Origin: Adiantum capillus-veneris
Lineage: Eukaryota; Streptophyta; Polypodiopsida; Polypodiales; Pteridaceae
Reading direction: 5' to 3'
Length of the DNA stretch: 60,000 nt
Assembly: GCA_014529385.2 (NCBI GenBank)
Contig: CM043945.1
Span: forward strand, 148,975,241 to 149,035,240
Below are positions 11,301-22,314 of the stretch, in pieces. The notes beneath the pieces are model-generated. The model searched no databases and had not been told where the DNA came from. It was given only the letters and a program-made list of their open reading frames with translations. Numbering within the stretch: position 1 is the stretch's first letter; every line of letters starts with the position of its first letter. The position numbers were made by a program, and so were the translations under genes.

Positions 11301-12792
11301 TGTTCCTGTGCAATCATGTTGTTAGTGTTGTCTGCAGCTTTGTCATTGTAGGCCATTCTTCGACTCGCCATTGAGGAGAAGTATGCTATGATCTGAAATT
11401 GGTGCTCCAATTCATTTGTCAATTGGTTTGAGTAGATTTACTTATTGTTGATGTAGAAGGAATATGTACAAGAGGATGGTGATAGGTGCCCTTAGATTAG
11501 GGTCTAAAACCTGGATGACCAAAGGGAAAAAACCCGGTGGGAAAAAAAATGCCTTTGGTATACGCTCTTATTGGAGTTGAGCAGTTGAACGTGAAGTACA
11601 TGTTCATGAAAGGTGAGTGCTTGGGTGAAACACGGAAAGAGTGCCTGATGCAAGTGCCAATTATGGGACACTCTATATGCATATGAGAAATTTGTCAACA
11701 AAAGCATGCAATGTGAAAGAAGGAGATGATGGGTGTTTCGAGGAATAAATGTAGCACATGTGACATCAAAAGATGTCTCAATAGCTTCCACCTTTCCAAG
11801 AAGGGTTTTCGATGTAGAAGTTTCTCCACTCGTATCTCACTGTGCTCAGTACGTGAGTGTCTTTTGGACCTTCTCCTTCACTTCACCAGACTTAAGTACT
11901 TAGACTTTTACTCTTTTGCTCACCTATACCAGCATGAGCGACACAACGTAAATATGCTCAACTCTTCCAGCTTGAGCAGTACCTAGAATAGCTAAGACGC
12001 TTAGACCACAGAGAATATTACTTGAAGTTTTGGGACTAACACCTCACTCATTTTGTGGCTTAGCTACTCGACTCTGACTTGTATGACTTGTCGGTTGCAT
12101 GTTGACACTGCTTTGTGACAAGTTCTTTGGCTGTTGTAGTGGCTGCTGAGACATACTTCGTGAAGTTTCATCGTTTCCCTGTACCTTCTTCTCTTTGTAG
12201 GGCTCAGGCCTCTCGTCAATCTTTTCTTCATGTGGATTATGGATTTTTTTTATTTTTCTTAATAATAACAATGAAAATCTTAAAACAACTCAACAAAAGA
12301 AAAATCATTCAAATAGAAATCTAAATGCTATGTACACTATACACATGTCCCTAGGGGCTCATATATGGATTTCGTCCCCATACTCCTCTGTAACACTACT
12401 ATGAGGGCATATACTCTAAATTTCGTCAAAAAATTATCACAATAAAACGCAAAAATTCAATGCATCTCACAAAACATTGCCCTCTAATAGTCATAATGTT
12501 AGGTCCGCATTCAGAATGCCTCCCCCCTTCCTATTTGGAGTCATCCTTTACGACAGGGTATCGCAAAGGGTATGTGTTGTGCTTGGGCAATTAAAAGTTG
12601 TGCCTATGCAGGCCTTGTAATGTAGCCCTATTATGCATACACAGTCAATGCATGGAAAAGATTTATGTTGTGCAAGATGTGGGTATAAGCAATTTGCTTA
12701 TTGGCATTTGTTGGCGATGCTTCCTATTTTAAGCAATGTAATGGTCTTTGAAGCTCCTGTATCATTGCTTAATTGAAGCGACTTGCTCTCTT
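11301..12792. other. Ty3 element interior, no gene recognised
   Basis: A minus-strand 75-codon frame at 12,044-12,271 is rich in Gln, Ser and Lys (PQQ/SQS stretches) and could be another decayed host or element piece, unassigned. A plus-strand stretch near 11,556-11,660 (EQLNVKYMFMKGE) vaguely recalls the copia RT EQLDVKTAFLHG block but does not continue. Nothing else is supported. Confidence 0.4.
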
Positions 12793-14718
12793 CTAACTGT
12801 ACTGTAATCGTAGGAAGAATTGTAAGAATTCAAGCGGCGATGCACTGACAGCAGTTTTGTTGTTCTTCTTTGGGACCCATTTCTTTGCATTTATTGGCTG
12901 TTTTGTTGCTGGCTCTTGTTTGGGAACCCCTACTTGCCCCTGCTTTGTTTGTGTTTGAAGAGACTTCTTCGGGATCCACCTTTTTGTTGTGTGAGTCAAC
13001 AGTGGTCTTTACTTCAGCCCTTGTACGCTTGGTTGGGGACGAGATTTAGGCTTTGAAAGTTGATACTGTGGTTGTTTTGGAATCCAAATAAATTCCTGAC
13101 TTTTTTGTGCTTGAATCAACTTCTTTGGAGCCCAAACGTGAGTTGTGAAAGCTTGCGACTTTGTGATATTCTTACCCGTTCGTACACGCATTCCTTGTTT
13201 TTGTTTTGGTGTTGGATCTTGTGATTTGTCATTAGAGATCTTTGTCTTCTTGATCCATATCTGTTTTTGGCCGATCTGGCTTTTTGGTATCCAGATTTGT
13301 CGAGCGTTTTGGCTTTGACTTGTTGTCATGTTCTTTTGACCTATCATGGTTGTTGCTGAAGGGGTTGGTGATAGTGATGGCCTGAGTTGATGATAGGAGA
13401 TGTCGTAAGATTCATCACTATCGCTACTATCCTCAGCAAGGTTGACTTCTTGTACTTTCCCTTGATTTTTTGGCTGGTAGTAGAAAGTTAATGTCTGTTT
13501 GCTTGTAGGTGGTAGTTTCTTGGAGAACTTTTCTAGCCCATTGATTAGAGCATTGTTAGCTCGTTGCTCTGGTCGTATTCCTCCTAGCTGAGTCTTTGCA
13601 TCCTTATTAGGAGCCATGTATGAGGATGCTTGTGGTGGATGTGTCTTCACCGAGGACTTTGGAATCCACTTTTGATGCACTTTATTCATGTAGCGATGAC
13701 ATTGATTCCCGGGTCGTTGATCTTCTGGAAGCTTGAAGTGTTCTACAGAGTCATAGAACTCGTCGTCTTCTTCATCTTTTGATTCTCCACATTTCTTTGT
13801 TTGCTCCTTATTTCGAGAGCTTGTTGATGTCTGGTTCTCTTCGTTTTCCTGGATTACACTCACTGCAAAATAAGGAACGACATCATAGCCATTTTCATCA
13901 CAAAACTTTGTTGTGGGAGCATCCTCCACGGCGCACACGTCCAGAGTAGCCAAGATGTGTTCCCATCCAAAAGGCTCTAACTCTTCTTCAGGAAATGGTT
14001 CTGGGATATAGTCCATATCCTCTATAACCCGCTCTAGGATACATTCCTCACGTTTCAAGCTACCACATTGTGAAGCTCCACACATCCACATTTCTTTAGG
14101 CTTACCTAACCAAGCTGGAAGTTCTGATCCTGCTACTGTGGCGGAATCAAACTCCTCAACCGGTGTTCTCGTCACATCCCTATAGCTATGGTCCCTCAAG
14201 TTTACCTTTGTTATGGTTTCCATATGTCTCAGGTATATATGGTCATAATCCCAATCTTGGACCATTTTCAATTGTCGCATGAATGGTCTTCCCAAAATGA
14301 TTTCATAGTTGTTCTTCTTGCCAAATTCAACAACAGAAAAAGTGTGTTCATATTCAATGCCACAAGAAGTAACAAGTACTTTTTCTAGCAGTCCTAGGGG
14401 CTTTTCCTTGTATCCATCTGCAAGCTGCAGGGTCATTCGTGTGGATATCAAGGCAGGTTTTCCCCATTTTTTTCAAACCTCTTTGGTTGCAATGGCCATA
14501 CCAACTCCACTGTCAAGGATTGCCATGGTTTTTACATTATTGAATTCCATAGGAAGGGTGGTGTTTCCATCTTCTCCCTTGTAATACTTGCCTACCTTGT
14601 TTAATGGCACTGGCCTAGTATTTAGTTGAGGCATTTCAAGCTCTTTGATGCGTTCCTCGATTTGAGTCATTGGGGTTTTTACACCAAATTTCTCTAGACA
14701 TTTACCCACATGTTTGGT
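12793..14718 (-). CDS. Ty3 aspartic protease followed by an acidic region and W-[IVA]-P-K repeats (two in-frame stops)
   Basis: This frame overlaps the end of gag in the -1 frame and opens just after a TAG at about 14,719. Residues 50-90 hold the protease active site (AILDSGVGMAIATK, the DSG triad) and about 60-140 the rest of the fold (LADGYKEKPLG, EIILGRPFMRQLKMVQDW). A single TGA (14,473-14,475) interrupts it between these halves, and a TAA (13,009-13,011) near the end; the frame otherwise continues to 12,793, about 640 codons. After the protease comes a Glu/Asp-rich segment (EEDDEFYDSVEH), then seven or more copies of a short motif: KWIPKS, IWIPKS, IWIKKT, VWAPKK, IWIPKQ, RWIPKK, KWVPKK. 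Where RT should follow there is none. The role of the repeat tail is unknown; WVPK-like motifs also occur in linkers of some copia polyproteins, as far as I recall. Confidence 0.82.
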
Positions 14719-17700
14719 CTAATTCTGAGCAACTCGGCTAACATTATTGTACAGGTGACTGGGGTAGACAGAATATCTACTAGCCCCTTTGAATCGATGG
14801 CCTTGTTGGGAGACAGTCTCTGGGATGGGACTGCAACCACGTCTGACTTGGTCTCGTACTCTCCCATGTAGGACGGTAGTGTTCTTAGCGAATGGGGTTG
14901 ACTATCCATAGATTGTAAAGATCCTTTGTCACCCCAATACGATCTCACGTCTAGATTCATTTGAGATCCAGTCTCAAATTCCTCTATTGGTGGTAGAAAC
15001 ACTCCTCGTTCATCACCAGTCTTGTCTACTCGTCTTCTTAGGTCATCGGCTTCATTGGCCTCTCTGACTTGTTTCCACAATTCGTCAAGACCATCTACCT
15101 CTTTACAATCCTCAGGTATAGCTTGGTGAAATCCCTCGGAAGAGTTATCCGTGGTATTCAGTACTATCCTTGGTTCTAATGCTGGGTCTTTGAGGTTTGG
15201 TCTGTGCTCATGACTAGAGTCTAGCTCTTTTAGTTCCTGGTTTGGTGGGATTACTTGTGTAGGCATGACACCGATCACATCCTCAGGTTTTGCAACTGGT
15301 GGTTCTAGTAAATCTTGGGCTGTTTGAATCATTTTCTGGCACATTTCAAATCTTTGCTTTTCTAGTTCTGCATCGGGATATGTCATCCACCTGTGTTCTT
15401 GGGTTTGGTTGTTTTTGAGCCTCACATCATAGGCTTTCAAGAGGTCATCTAATGTCTCATTAACCTTCTCTACCAACACAGATCCTCCTGAACTAGCACT
15501 TCTCGGTTTCTCATCCGTGGATGGTTCTTCTAGAGGTTTAACCATCTGTGTAAGAGAAGGTGCCTCCTTTTCCTCATGTTGTTTTATCTTCTCCTCGGCT
15601 TTAGTAAGCTTCTCAGCTAGGGATTTTTGCTCTCGTTCCCTGCGTGCTTTTATCCTAGTCTTTCTAGCTTTCCAACTATTTCGTTTGCTCATGGTTTTTT
15701 GACTAGGTGCGTCTGTCTTTGGTCCATCATCTGTCTTTGGACTCGTGTCACTTTCCGTGTTCTTTGTCTCTGGATTCTCATCAACTTTCTTTTGAGCTTG
15801 TGCTCTCGTAACTACTTGAACTGGTACAACATTTTCATTTTCTGAGTTACTAGGGAGCTGAACAATCCCTGATACATTTGTCGTGATCTTCCTGATTTGG
15901 TTTGGGTTTTTCGGGCAATCGGGGATCAAGTGAGTGATGCCACACTCAAGACAATAGGCATTTACTTCAGTGATCTCCGTCTGAGGACATTGTTTGACCA
16001 AGTGGTTGTCACGACTTTTGAGACAATCTGTCTCTGGTTGAGGAGATTCTTTTAGCATTTCCTCTTGGCTATAAGCAAGCTTTGACCTAGATAAGCCGCT
16101 ATTTGCAATGAATCGCAATGTCCTTTCGTCCATTTCATACCTTCTTTCTTTCGACTGAAACCCAGGAGGTGGAGGTTGTATCGGCCTCACCACTCCATGT
16201 GTTTCTCTCACATTTTGTTTCTCCGAAGGGTAGTACTCACTTTGGTTGCTATACCACATTGTAGCTGGTACTGGCATTGGTTTATTTGATGCTTCCATCA
16301 TTGGCATGTATCTCATGTCTACCGACATTCTAGCACCTGGCAGCGGAGGTTGTTGTCCTAAGACAAGCTGTGGCCTTAAAACTCCTACTGGTCCTGGCGC
16401 ATTCCCCGTAATGTATCTAGGTGGAGTAGGTGCTTCTGGAACAGGTTGTACATACCTCTCCCTAGAATTTTCCATGCTATAATAGCACTCTTCCCCCGTA
16501 TGGTTCGTCCATTTTCTCTCAATTTTACACCACTTCGGCTCTCCCAAATCAGACCTTACAAAAGGAATCAACCTCTTGACCAAGTCGTCGATAAGCTTTT
16601 CTTGATCATTAGGTGCCGTTGGCTTGGCAATGGACTCACTTATCTGTGAAACACTGTGCTGAGAGGATGTGTCATCTCCTTGACTCTTTAAGTGCGTTTC
16701 TTTGTATGCCTCACAGTTATCCACTAGATTAAGAGCTTCTTTGATCAACTCGTTTAGCGTCATCCTCCTTATCATATACAGATCCTTCTGAAGGCCCACA
16801 TGTCTCATCCCCTGGATAAAGATCAGCATCAATCGTGCTTGCGTAGGTAATTCCGCTCTCGGACAGATCTTAACATATCTCTTGAGCCGTAATGATGCTT
16901 TGCGTACTGATTCATTCTCTTTCTGTTTGAATCTATGGATTTGCGAGACCGTGTTGTGAGCAATGCCTTTTGGCGAGAATTCTTCAATAAACTCCTCAAA
17001 CAACTCATCTAGGGTCTCAAAATCCCATTTTTCCACCGAGTCGAACCATGTAGCTGCATCATCTTCTAGAGTCAATCCAAATCTCGCAAATTGTGTTGCA
17101 AAATCTGAAACGTCCTCTGCTCTAATCACTCTTCTAAAAGCCGCTACGTGATCTCTCAGATCTTTATCTCTGGAGTATTTTTTGTTTACCCATTTTTGGA
17201 CTTGGGATGGTCTAACTCGTCGATTGTCTACAAGTCTAACCAGAGAATCTTCCAATCCTTCTCTCGTTATTGCTCTTGAAGGGAATCCTGGTGGCTCTCT
17301 TCTTGGAATTCCTATAGGAATTCTCGTGTTTGGTGGAGGCATTTGTGGTCCTTCATTGACCAAATATTCACCTCTTTCTAGTACAGTCTGTGGATTTGTG
17401 CTTTCTACAACTCTGTATTCTCGTCCATACTTGTCGACAACTATAGATCTCCTTTGACAGTCAACTCCGTATGTGTAGACAAATAAGAGCTTGTAATCCG
17501 TTATTTCTTCTAGGTATGGATCTGAGCACCTATAAAGATTGACCTCATTGTCGTCAATGTATCTATATAGTCCTTCACTCTCATGACCAATCATCCAAAC
17601 TCTCTCAACAAGATGGATCTTTATCAATTGCAAGTTTGGAATATCCATTGTGGGAGGATATTCCTCTATCGTCGGGGTCTCCAAGCTTGTGTAAGCTGTG

Positions 17701-17720
17701 TTTGAATCTAGGGTAAACAT
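14694..17720 (-). CDS. Ty3/gypsy Gag, 1,008 aa
   Basis: An uninterrupted 1,008-codon frame starts at the first ATG after the leader (MFTLDSNTAYTSLE). Residues roughly 185-345 are a retrotransposon gag capsid domain (FATQFARFGLTLEDDAATWF, FIEEFSPKGI, FKQKENESVRKASLRLKRY, LNELIKEALNLVD). A Pro-rich linker follows. Around 15,920-15,960 is a CCHC-like knuckle, CLECGITHLIPDC, with three rather than four residues before His; a second Cys/His cluster just upstream (CLKSRDNHLVKQC) is degenerate. The C-terminal third is Lys/Glu-rich with coiled-coil character (KAEEKIKQHEEKE). It ends TAG at 14,694-14,696 inside the start of the protease frame. The intact length suggests it was translated recently. Confidence 0.9.
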   Translation of the reverse strand: MFTLDSNTAYTSLETPTIEEYPPTMDIPNLQLIKIHLVERVWMIGHESEGLYRYIDDNEVNLYRCSDPYLEEITDYKLLFVYTYGVDCQRRSIVVDKYGREYRVVESTNPQTVLERGEYLVNEGPQMPPPNTRIPIGIPRREPPGFPSRAITREGLEDSLVRLVDNRRVRPSQVQKWVNKKYSRDKDLRDHVAAFRRVIRAEDVSDFATQFARFGLTLEDDAATWFDSVEKWDFETLDELFEEFIEEFSPKGIAHNTVSQIHRFKQKENESVRKASLRLKRYVKICPRAELPTQARLMLIFIQGMRHVGLQKDLYMIRRMTLNELIKEALNLVDNCEAYKETHLKSQGDDTSSQHSVSQISESIAKPTAPNDQEKLIDDLVKRLIPFVRSDLGEPKWCKIERKWTNHTGEECYYSMENSRERYVQPVPEAPTPPRYITGNAPGPVGVLRPQLVLGQQPPLPGARMSVDMRYMPMMEASNKPMPVPATMWYSNQSEYYPSEKQNVRETHGVVRPIQPPPPGFQSKERRYEMDERTLRFIANSGLSRSKLAYSQEEMLKESPQPETDCLKSRDNHLVKQCPQTEITEVNAYCLECGITHLIPDCPKNPNQIRKITTNVSGIVQLPSNSENENVVPVQVVTRAQAQKKVDENPETKNTESDTSPKTDDGPKTDAPSQKTMSKRNSWKARKTRIKARREREQKSLAEKLTKAEEKIKQHEEKEAPSLTQMVKPLEEPSTDEKPRSASSGGSVLVEKVNETLDDLLKAYDVRLKNNQTQEHRWMTYPDAELEKQRFEMCQKMIQTAQDLLEPPVAKPEDVIGVMPTQVIPPNQELKELDSSHEHRPNLKDPALEPRIVLNTTDNSSEGFHQAIPEDCKEVDGLDELWKQVREANEADDLRRRVDKTGDERGVFLPPIEEFETGSQMNLDVRSYWGDKGSLQSMDSQPHSLRTLPSYMGEYETKSDVVAVPSQRLSPNKAIDSKGLVDILSTPVTCTIMLAELLRIRPNMWVNV

Positions 17721-20150
17721 GATTTCTTGGCTTAAGAGCTTTTGCTTGGTTCAAGTAGAAGTAGACTTAGTCCACTGTGTTCAAGTTCTTTGGTTAGGGA
17801 AAAGTCGAAACTATGTCCAAAACCGCATCCATTTCGTCACAATTCTCGCAAATTGTCGCTTTTAGACACCCCGACTTCCGAATGAATTTTGAGGCCTCAA
17901 ACAACGTTTTTTTCAAAGTTGAACTAAATGGTTGCCGTTGGCATGCATTTAGTTCATGTTTTTCTCTAAGATCTGTAGAGCCGCTCTCAGGCTACGTTTT
18001 GATATAAAAACTTTTTCAATCCGATACCGTTTGTGAAAGTTATGGCCAAAACAGTGAATTGCAGTTTAGAATGGTCAAAATGAGTCCAAATTCAATTTTA
18101 AAAGAAGATTTGGGATCTCTATAACACTGTGAACACTCCTGTATGGTCAAAATTACAGTTGGACCCTAAAACTGGCCTAGAGACATCCTACACGTAGGAT
18201 GTCTATATGCTCAGAATTTAACAAAATTTGGTCCAGAGACTCCCCTTAAGTCCAGCAACACCATGGTATGCTCAGAATTTCATTTGGACCTAAAAATGGC
18301 CTTGAGACATCCTACGCGTAGGATGTCTTTTTGCTCAGAATGACTTGAAATTTTCACCCCAGCTTCTCCTTGATGTGCTGATCACAGTGGTGTGGTCATA
18401 GGTTGGTTTGGAGTCCTAAATCAAGCTAGAGACATCCTACGCGTAGGATGTCTAACTGCTCAGATTTTGTCCAAACTTGCATTGCAGCTTCCCCTTGATG
18501 TACTAAACTCACAGCTATTTTTACTTTTTGATTCTGACACCTATAGGTTGGTCAAATGATCAAGAATCTCTTTCAAAAGCCTGATGTCTGTTCTGATGAA
18601 TTCCCAAGTCAAATCAACTCCAAATTGGACCAAATTTGCCTAGGAGGCTTATCTAAGGCTATATGACAGCATGGTATGGTCACAGTAGAATTTTGGTTTC
18701 AGAATTATGCAATAGACATCCTACGCGTCGGATGTCTTTTTGCTCAGAATGAACCCAAACTTGAACCACAGACTCTCCTTAAGGTGCTGATCACTGTGGT
18801 ATGCTCAGAGGTTGATTTGGAGTGCTAAATCATGGTGAAGACATCCTACGCGTAGGATGTCTTTCGCGTAGGATGTCTTTTTGGCCTATTTGACCCCAGA
18901 CTTGTCCCACAGCTTCCCCTTGATGTCGGTAACCCAGTGGTATGCTTAGATTTTGGTTTGGATTTCAAAAGTCCCAAATTTTAGCTGTTCTTGCCTTTTT
19001 TTCAGTCAAAAGTGCTAAAGTCCGCTTTAAACCCAATTTTCTCACCCAAATGAGGTGAAACCCCTTTCAGTCACTCAATATATCATTCAAGACATGTTCA
19101 TGCAGCCATATTATGGTTTTGGTCTCAAAATAATGCTTTGGCACAAATCGGATAGGATGTCTGGCAATTTCAGTCTATCTGGCCTTATCCTGTCAAGATA
19201 TGGTCAAATTTCCACTTTCCAGGTGAAAATAGGGTAAAACCTACCTTCTGAACACACTGGTCAACTCAGAATTTCAAAATTTCCACCAGATCACCCTGTA
19301 GACATCCTACGCGTTGTCGTGCAGCTCCGTAGGATGTCTACTGCTGATTTTTTGAGACAGAAGTGTCCCTGATGCTTCCTTATGCTCTCAACAAGTGCAA
19401 GTATGCTTCGCAATTGCAAAAGCATGCAAAAATCACTCAATTTAAGCCTTTTCTGAAATTTTACGTTTTCTGTCTCCGCCTTTTGGCTTTTGGTCAACAA
19501 AAATAGGGAAAAACACCCAAGTCAATATGAAAATAGGGTAAAACCTACCCTCCGAACCCACTAGTGCAGTCAGAATTTTCAAATTTGGTCTCCAGAACCC
19601 CCTTGAGACATCCTACACATAGGATGTCTATGTTTACATAATTGCAGGTTTTCTTCACAGAACCCTTGCAAATGCTCTTTTATATACACAGCATCAGTCA
19701 GTCATACAAAAATATCCACAAAATCTTGTTTAATGCATTTTTACCCTTAAAAGCACACTTTTCCGTGATTTCAAATGCAATCAAGCACTTTAGCAAATAA
19801 TTCAATGCTGAATAGCTCTAGATCAGAATCGGATTACTTACCTAAAGCTACTCCTACAAATCATATGGGGTTTTGCATCTATGAGTAGAAAAATGCTTCA
19901 CTGCCACACACGGACTAGTAAACGCTTTATCACCTCACAAATCACAACCACCAACAACTACTCTAATCCACAGATCCTAACTAAACCTATCTAGTTGCAG
20001 ACCCTTGGCAAGACACACGCTTCCTGGCTATCCACTTGATCGCGGAATATCCTCTTCCGGATCCACTTAAGAAAAACGCTTTCTTTAGCCGAAACTAAAT
20101 TAAGCAACCATCACACGAGTGTTAGTAGGAAACCTACTTAGGTCCTTGTG
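17721..20150 (-). other. Ty3 leader (5' UTR), 2.4 kb, non-coding
   Basis: The leader lies between the primer-binding site and the gag ATG. No ORF of note was found. Its middle holds an array of about 125-bp units, each with one copy of a 22-bp palindrome (separate entry). Unit flanks share TGCTCAGAAT, CTTCCCCTTGATGT and GTGGTATGCTC words. Very long leaders are known from other plant Ty3 elements. Confidence 0.75.
18182..19628. repeat. Array of seven 22-bp palindromes in about 125-bp units
   Basis: The half-site GACATCCTACG followed directly by its reverse complement makes a dyad centred on ACGCGT. Copies: 18,182-18,203 (centre ACACGT), 18,306-18,327, 18,431-18,452, 18,715-18,736 (one mismatch), 18,840-18,861 (plus an extra right half), 19,301-19,338 (arms pushed apart by about 16 bp) and 19,607-19,628 (centre ACACAT). 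Three neighbouring spacings are 124-125 bp; others are near multiples of it. Half-sites also occur at about 19,150 and in each LTR (near 10,120 and 20,525). Both DNA strands and the element RNA could form 11-bp hairpins. Confidence 0.9.
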
Positions 20151-20168
20151 TCCCCGGCAACGGCGCCA
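20151..20168 (-). promoter_or_regulatory. primer-binding site complementary to tRNA-Asp
   Basis: The minus strand reads TGGCGCCGTTGCCGGGGA, the exact complement of the 3' end of plant tRNA-Asp(GUC) including CCA. It is separated from the 5' LTR by one base. This is the usual primer of Athila/Tat-type plant Ty3 elements. Confidence 0.92.
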
Positions 20169-20169
20169 A

Positions 20170-21128
20170 TGTTGGACGGGAGCGACTCACACACCCATGA
20201 AGTGCATGCAAGCACTACCTAGATCAACATAATGTCAATCGAGGACACAGATGACACGATAGGCACACGGAGGAAATCTCTTTAGCTTATCAGGCTGAGA
20301 CCATCCTACACATACAACACTCAGGAAGGCCAACTAAACCACAATCAAGAACCTCACTGCTCTCAACTACACCACCTAGCCATATACACACATACGAAAG
20401 GTAACTCACCTAATCATGCCAGATTCATACGAAACTTAAGGAACACCATCCCCTCACTAGGATACACCTGTCCCTAAGCTTCTACACTCAAAACCCTCAC
20501 TCTAAACCCATCTGCGGAAAACGCGTAGGATGACATAGCTGAATTTTGAAAGCGCCCGAAACTGAAATTTATGAGTACCTATGCGTAGCTTATGTCGCCA
20601 CGATTCTATAGACTACTAGCACGCAGAAAACAGACATCGTTTGATACACTTACGGCCACAAATAGCTCGTAGATGCGTCGGCGTGTGCACTTTGTCTCGC
20701 GTGGAATGCTTGGCGTTGTCACGTAGCTCTCCTCGAGCCTACAGCAATGGTGCAATCGGATCTCCAATGTGTTGAGCGAGCCGGGCGTAGCGAGAGGATG
20801 AAGCTCACGCTCACTCTCTTTCTCTCTCACACACAGTAGACGGCAGCGCTAAAGTTTGATTATGATTAAAGTCTCTTTTTACAAAAATGACCTAGGTACC
20901 TTATATATAAGGCTACCTTAGGTTTAACCAAAAATGGGGTTGAAAGGGTCAAATGGCTCTGTATTTACAATCTGGAAGTGCCATTGCACCCCGGCTTCTG
21001 AAACTAAAATAACTACTCATTACAAATGACATTTATAGCCATAATCCGCAGCATTTCATAACTCACAAAAGATAAGACTTTGGTACAAAACTTCAGTTAT
21101 GTTGTGTTGTTGACCCCAGCGGTCAACA
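20170..21128 (-). repeat. 5' LTR of the nested Ty3 element
   Basis: The plus strand starts TGTTGGACGGGAGCGAC and ends GGTCAACA; the left copy at 9,760-10,721 is nearly the same. Inside lies TTATATATAAGG near 20,902, a possible TATA region, and a half-copy of the leader palindrome (ACGCGTAGGATG, near 20,520). Read on the minus strand it begins TGTTGACCGCTGGGGTC. Confidence 0.95.
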
Positions 21129-21133
21129 GCAAG

Positions 21134-21284
21134 CCTTGATCGTGCCAAGGGGGAGTAGCACCTTGCCTGCAATGCTCCACAAGCTCAGCATGCAGTCCTC
21201 AAGACGTGCAGCACCTCGCAACTGGACAGACCTAGAAATCTCCAAAATCAGTCCGCGTCGCCGTGGGCTGATTTGAGGGGGTTT

Positions 21285-21365
<81 letters not shown>

Positions 21366-21519
21366 CAAGGTTGGGGTATTCTCTATGGCCATTTTCGCTG
21401 AGCAGTGAAGGTTGGATTTACATAGAGAGCATCGCCTTGAAATCTTCCAAGAGACGCGCACGCGCATAGCCTCTTTGCCTCTGCGTTCTCTTGTCCAATA
21501 CTTTTGTAACCACCGTGTT
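21134..21519. other. Outer element interior, right part, with (GA)n microsatellite
   Basis: A GA tract of about 70 bp occupies 21,291-21,361 (read as CT on the minus strand). No coding block is recognised on either side before the C2 pseudogene. Confidence 0.6.
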
Positions 21520-22010
21520 GGCCGTGTTGGGCATTGTTGAAGTCTTCTTAATCGCAGGCAAAGGCTTGAAAAACGTTTTCTTGGGAGATAATGATCCGTA
21601 TTGACTCATTTCATACAAAACCAAGGACCAAAAAAGCAAAACATTGGAAGCTGGTGGCTCCAATCCCGTCTGGAAGCATAGTTTTTTTTTCGAAGTAGAT
21701 GAAGAAGTTGCGGACGTGATTATCAGAGTCTATGATGAGGACAAGCGGACCTCAGATGATTTAATAGGTGAAGCCAGGGCCAAAGTGGTGGAAGAGCTCG
21801 AAGTACCGGCCACTTTGTATGATCTTGTGCGGTCGTCGGAGCGTACACATGGGCAACTAGAGGTCTCTGAAGTTTGAGCCCAAGGTGGACAAACCAAAGC
21901 GACCTCCGACATCTCATGGCTATCAAAATGGGCACTCTAATAACCTTCATAATGGCCCTTGTGGGGAAAACAATGAAGGGGGCTGGCAATAAATGTGTAA
22001 AGATTATGCC
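21520..22010 (+). pseudogene. C2-domain protein pseudogene (SRC2-like) inside the outer LTR element
   Basis: C2 domains bind phospholipids, usually with Ca2+. The plus-strand frame reads LGIVEVFLIAGKGLKNVFLG, then DNDPY, a TGA stop, LISYKTKDQKSKTLE, NPVWKHSFFFEVDEEV, VYDEDKRTSDDLIGEA and HGQLEV. These are the beta-strands of a type-II C2 fold with the Asp residues of both Ca2+ loops (NDPY, DED, SDD). A frameshift at about 21,870 joins to SLKFEPKVDKPKRPPTSHGY, a Pro/Gly/Tyr tail as in small plant C2 proteins. No start codon or intron is visible. One stop and one frameshift make it a pseudogene. It lies sense to the outer element, 0.9 kb before its 3' LTR. Confidence 0.82.
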
Positions 22011-22117
22011 GATTCTACAAGTATGTACTGCCATTTATACCCAAAGGGTAAGGAGAAGGTGAAGAAGAGAATGTTGTATTGTAAATTATGTAATAAAGAA
22101 AAAATAGATTTTGTGAG

Positions 22118-22126
22118 TGAGTGAGT

Positions 22127-22162
<36 letters not shown>

Positions 22163-22230
22163 GAGGAGGAGAAGAAGAAGACAATTTTAATATCATAGGA
22201 TGTGATGCTGATCATTAGTGATACTCGATT

Positions 22231-22312
<82 letters not shown>
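22118..22312. repeat. microsatellites (GAGT)n/(GA)n, GGA/GAA runs, (GT)n then (GA)n
   Basis: GAGT/GA units span about 22,115-22,159 and run into GGA and GAA triplets (to about 22,182). GT spans about 22,235-22,281 and passes straight into GA (to about 22,312). Confidence 0.93.

Positions 22313-22314
<2 letters not shown>

Noticed and set aside
11556-11680. copia RT-like words (EQLNVKYMFMKGE, YEKFVNK) on the plus strand inside the Ty3 element
   Set aside because: Too short, in different frames and without any adjacent RT blocks.
18182-19628. CRISPR-like spaced repeats
   Set aside because: The repeats are palindromes within about 125-bp units in a plant retrotransposon leader; the spacers are themselves repeats, so it is not a CRISPR array.
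20151-20168. Possible tRNA-Asp gene
   Set aside because: Only the 18-nt 3' end is present, next to an LTR; it is a primer-binding site, not a tRNA gene. No complete tRNA or rRNA gene was found in the window.
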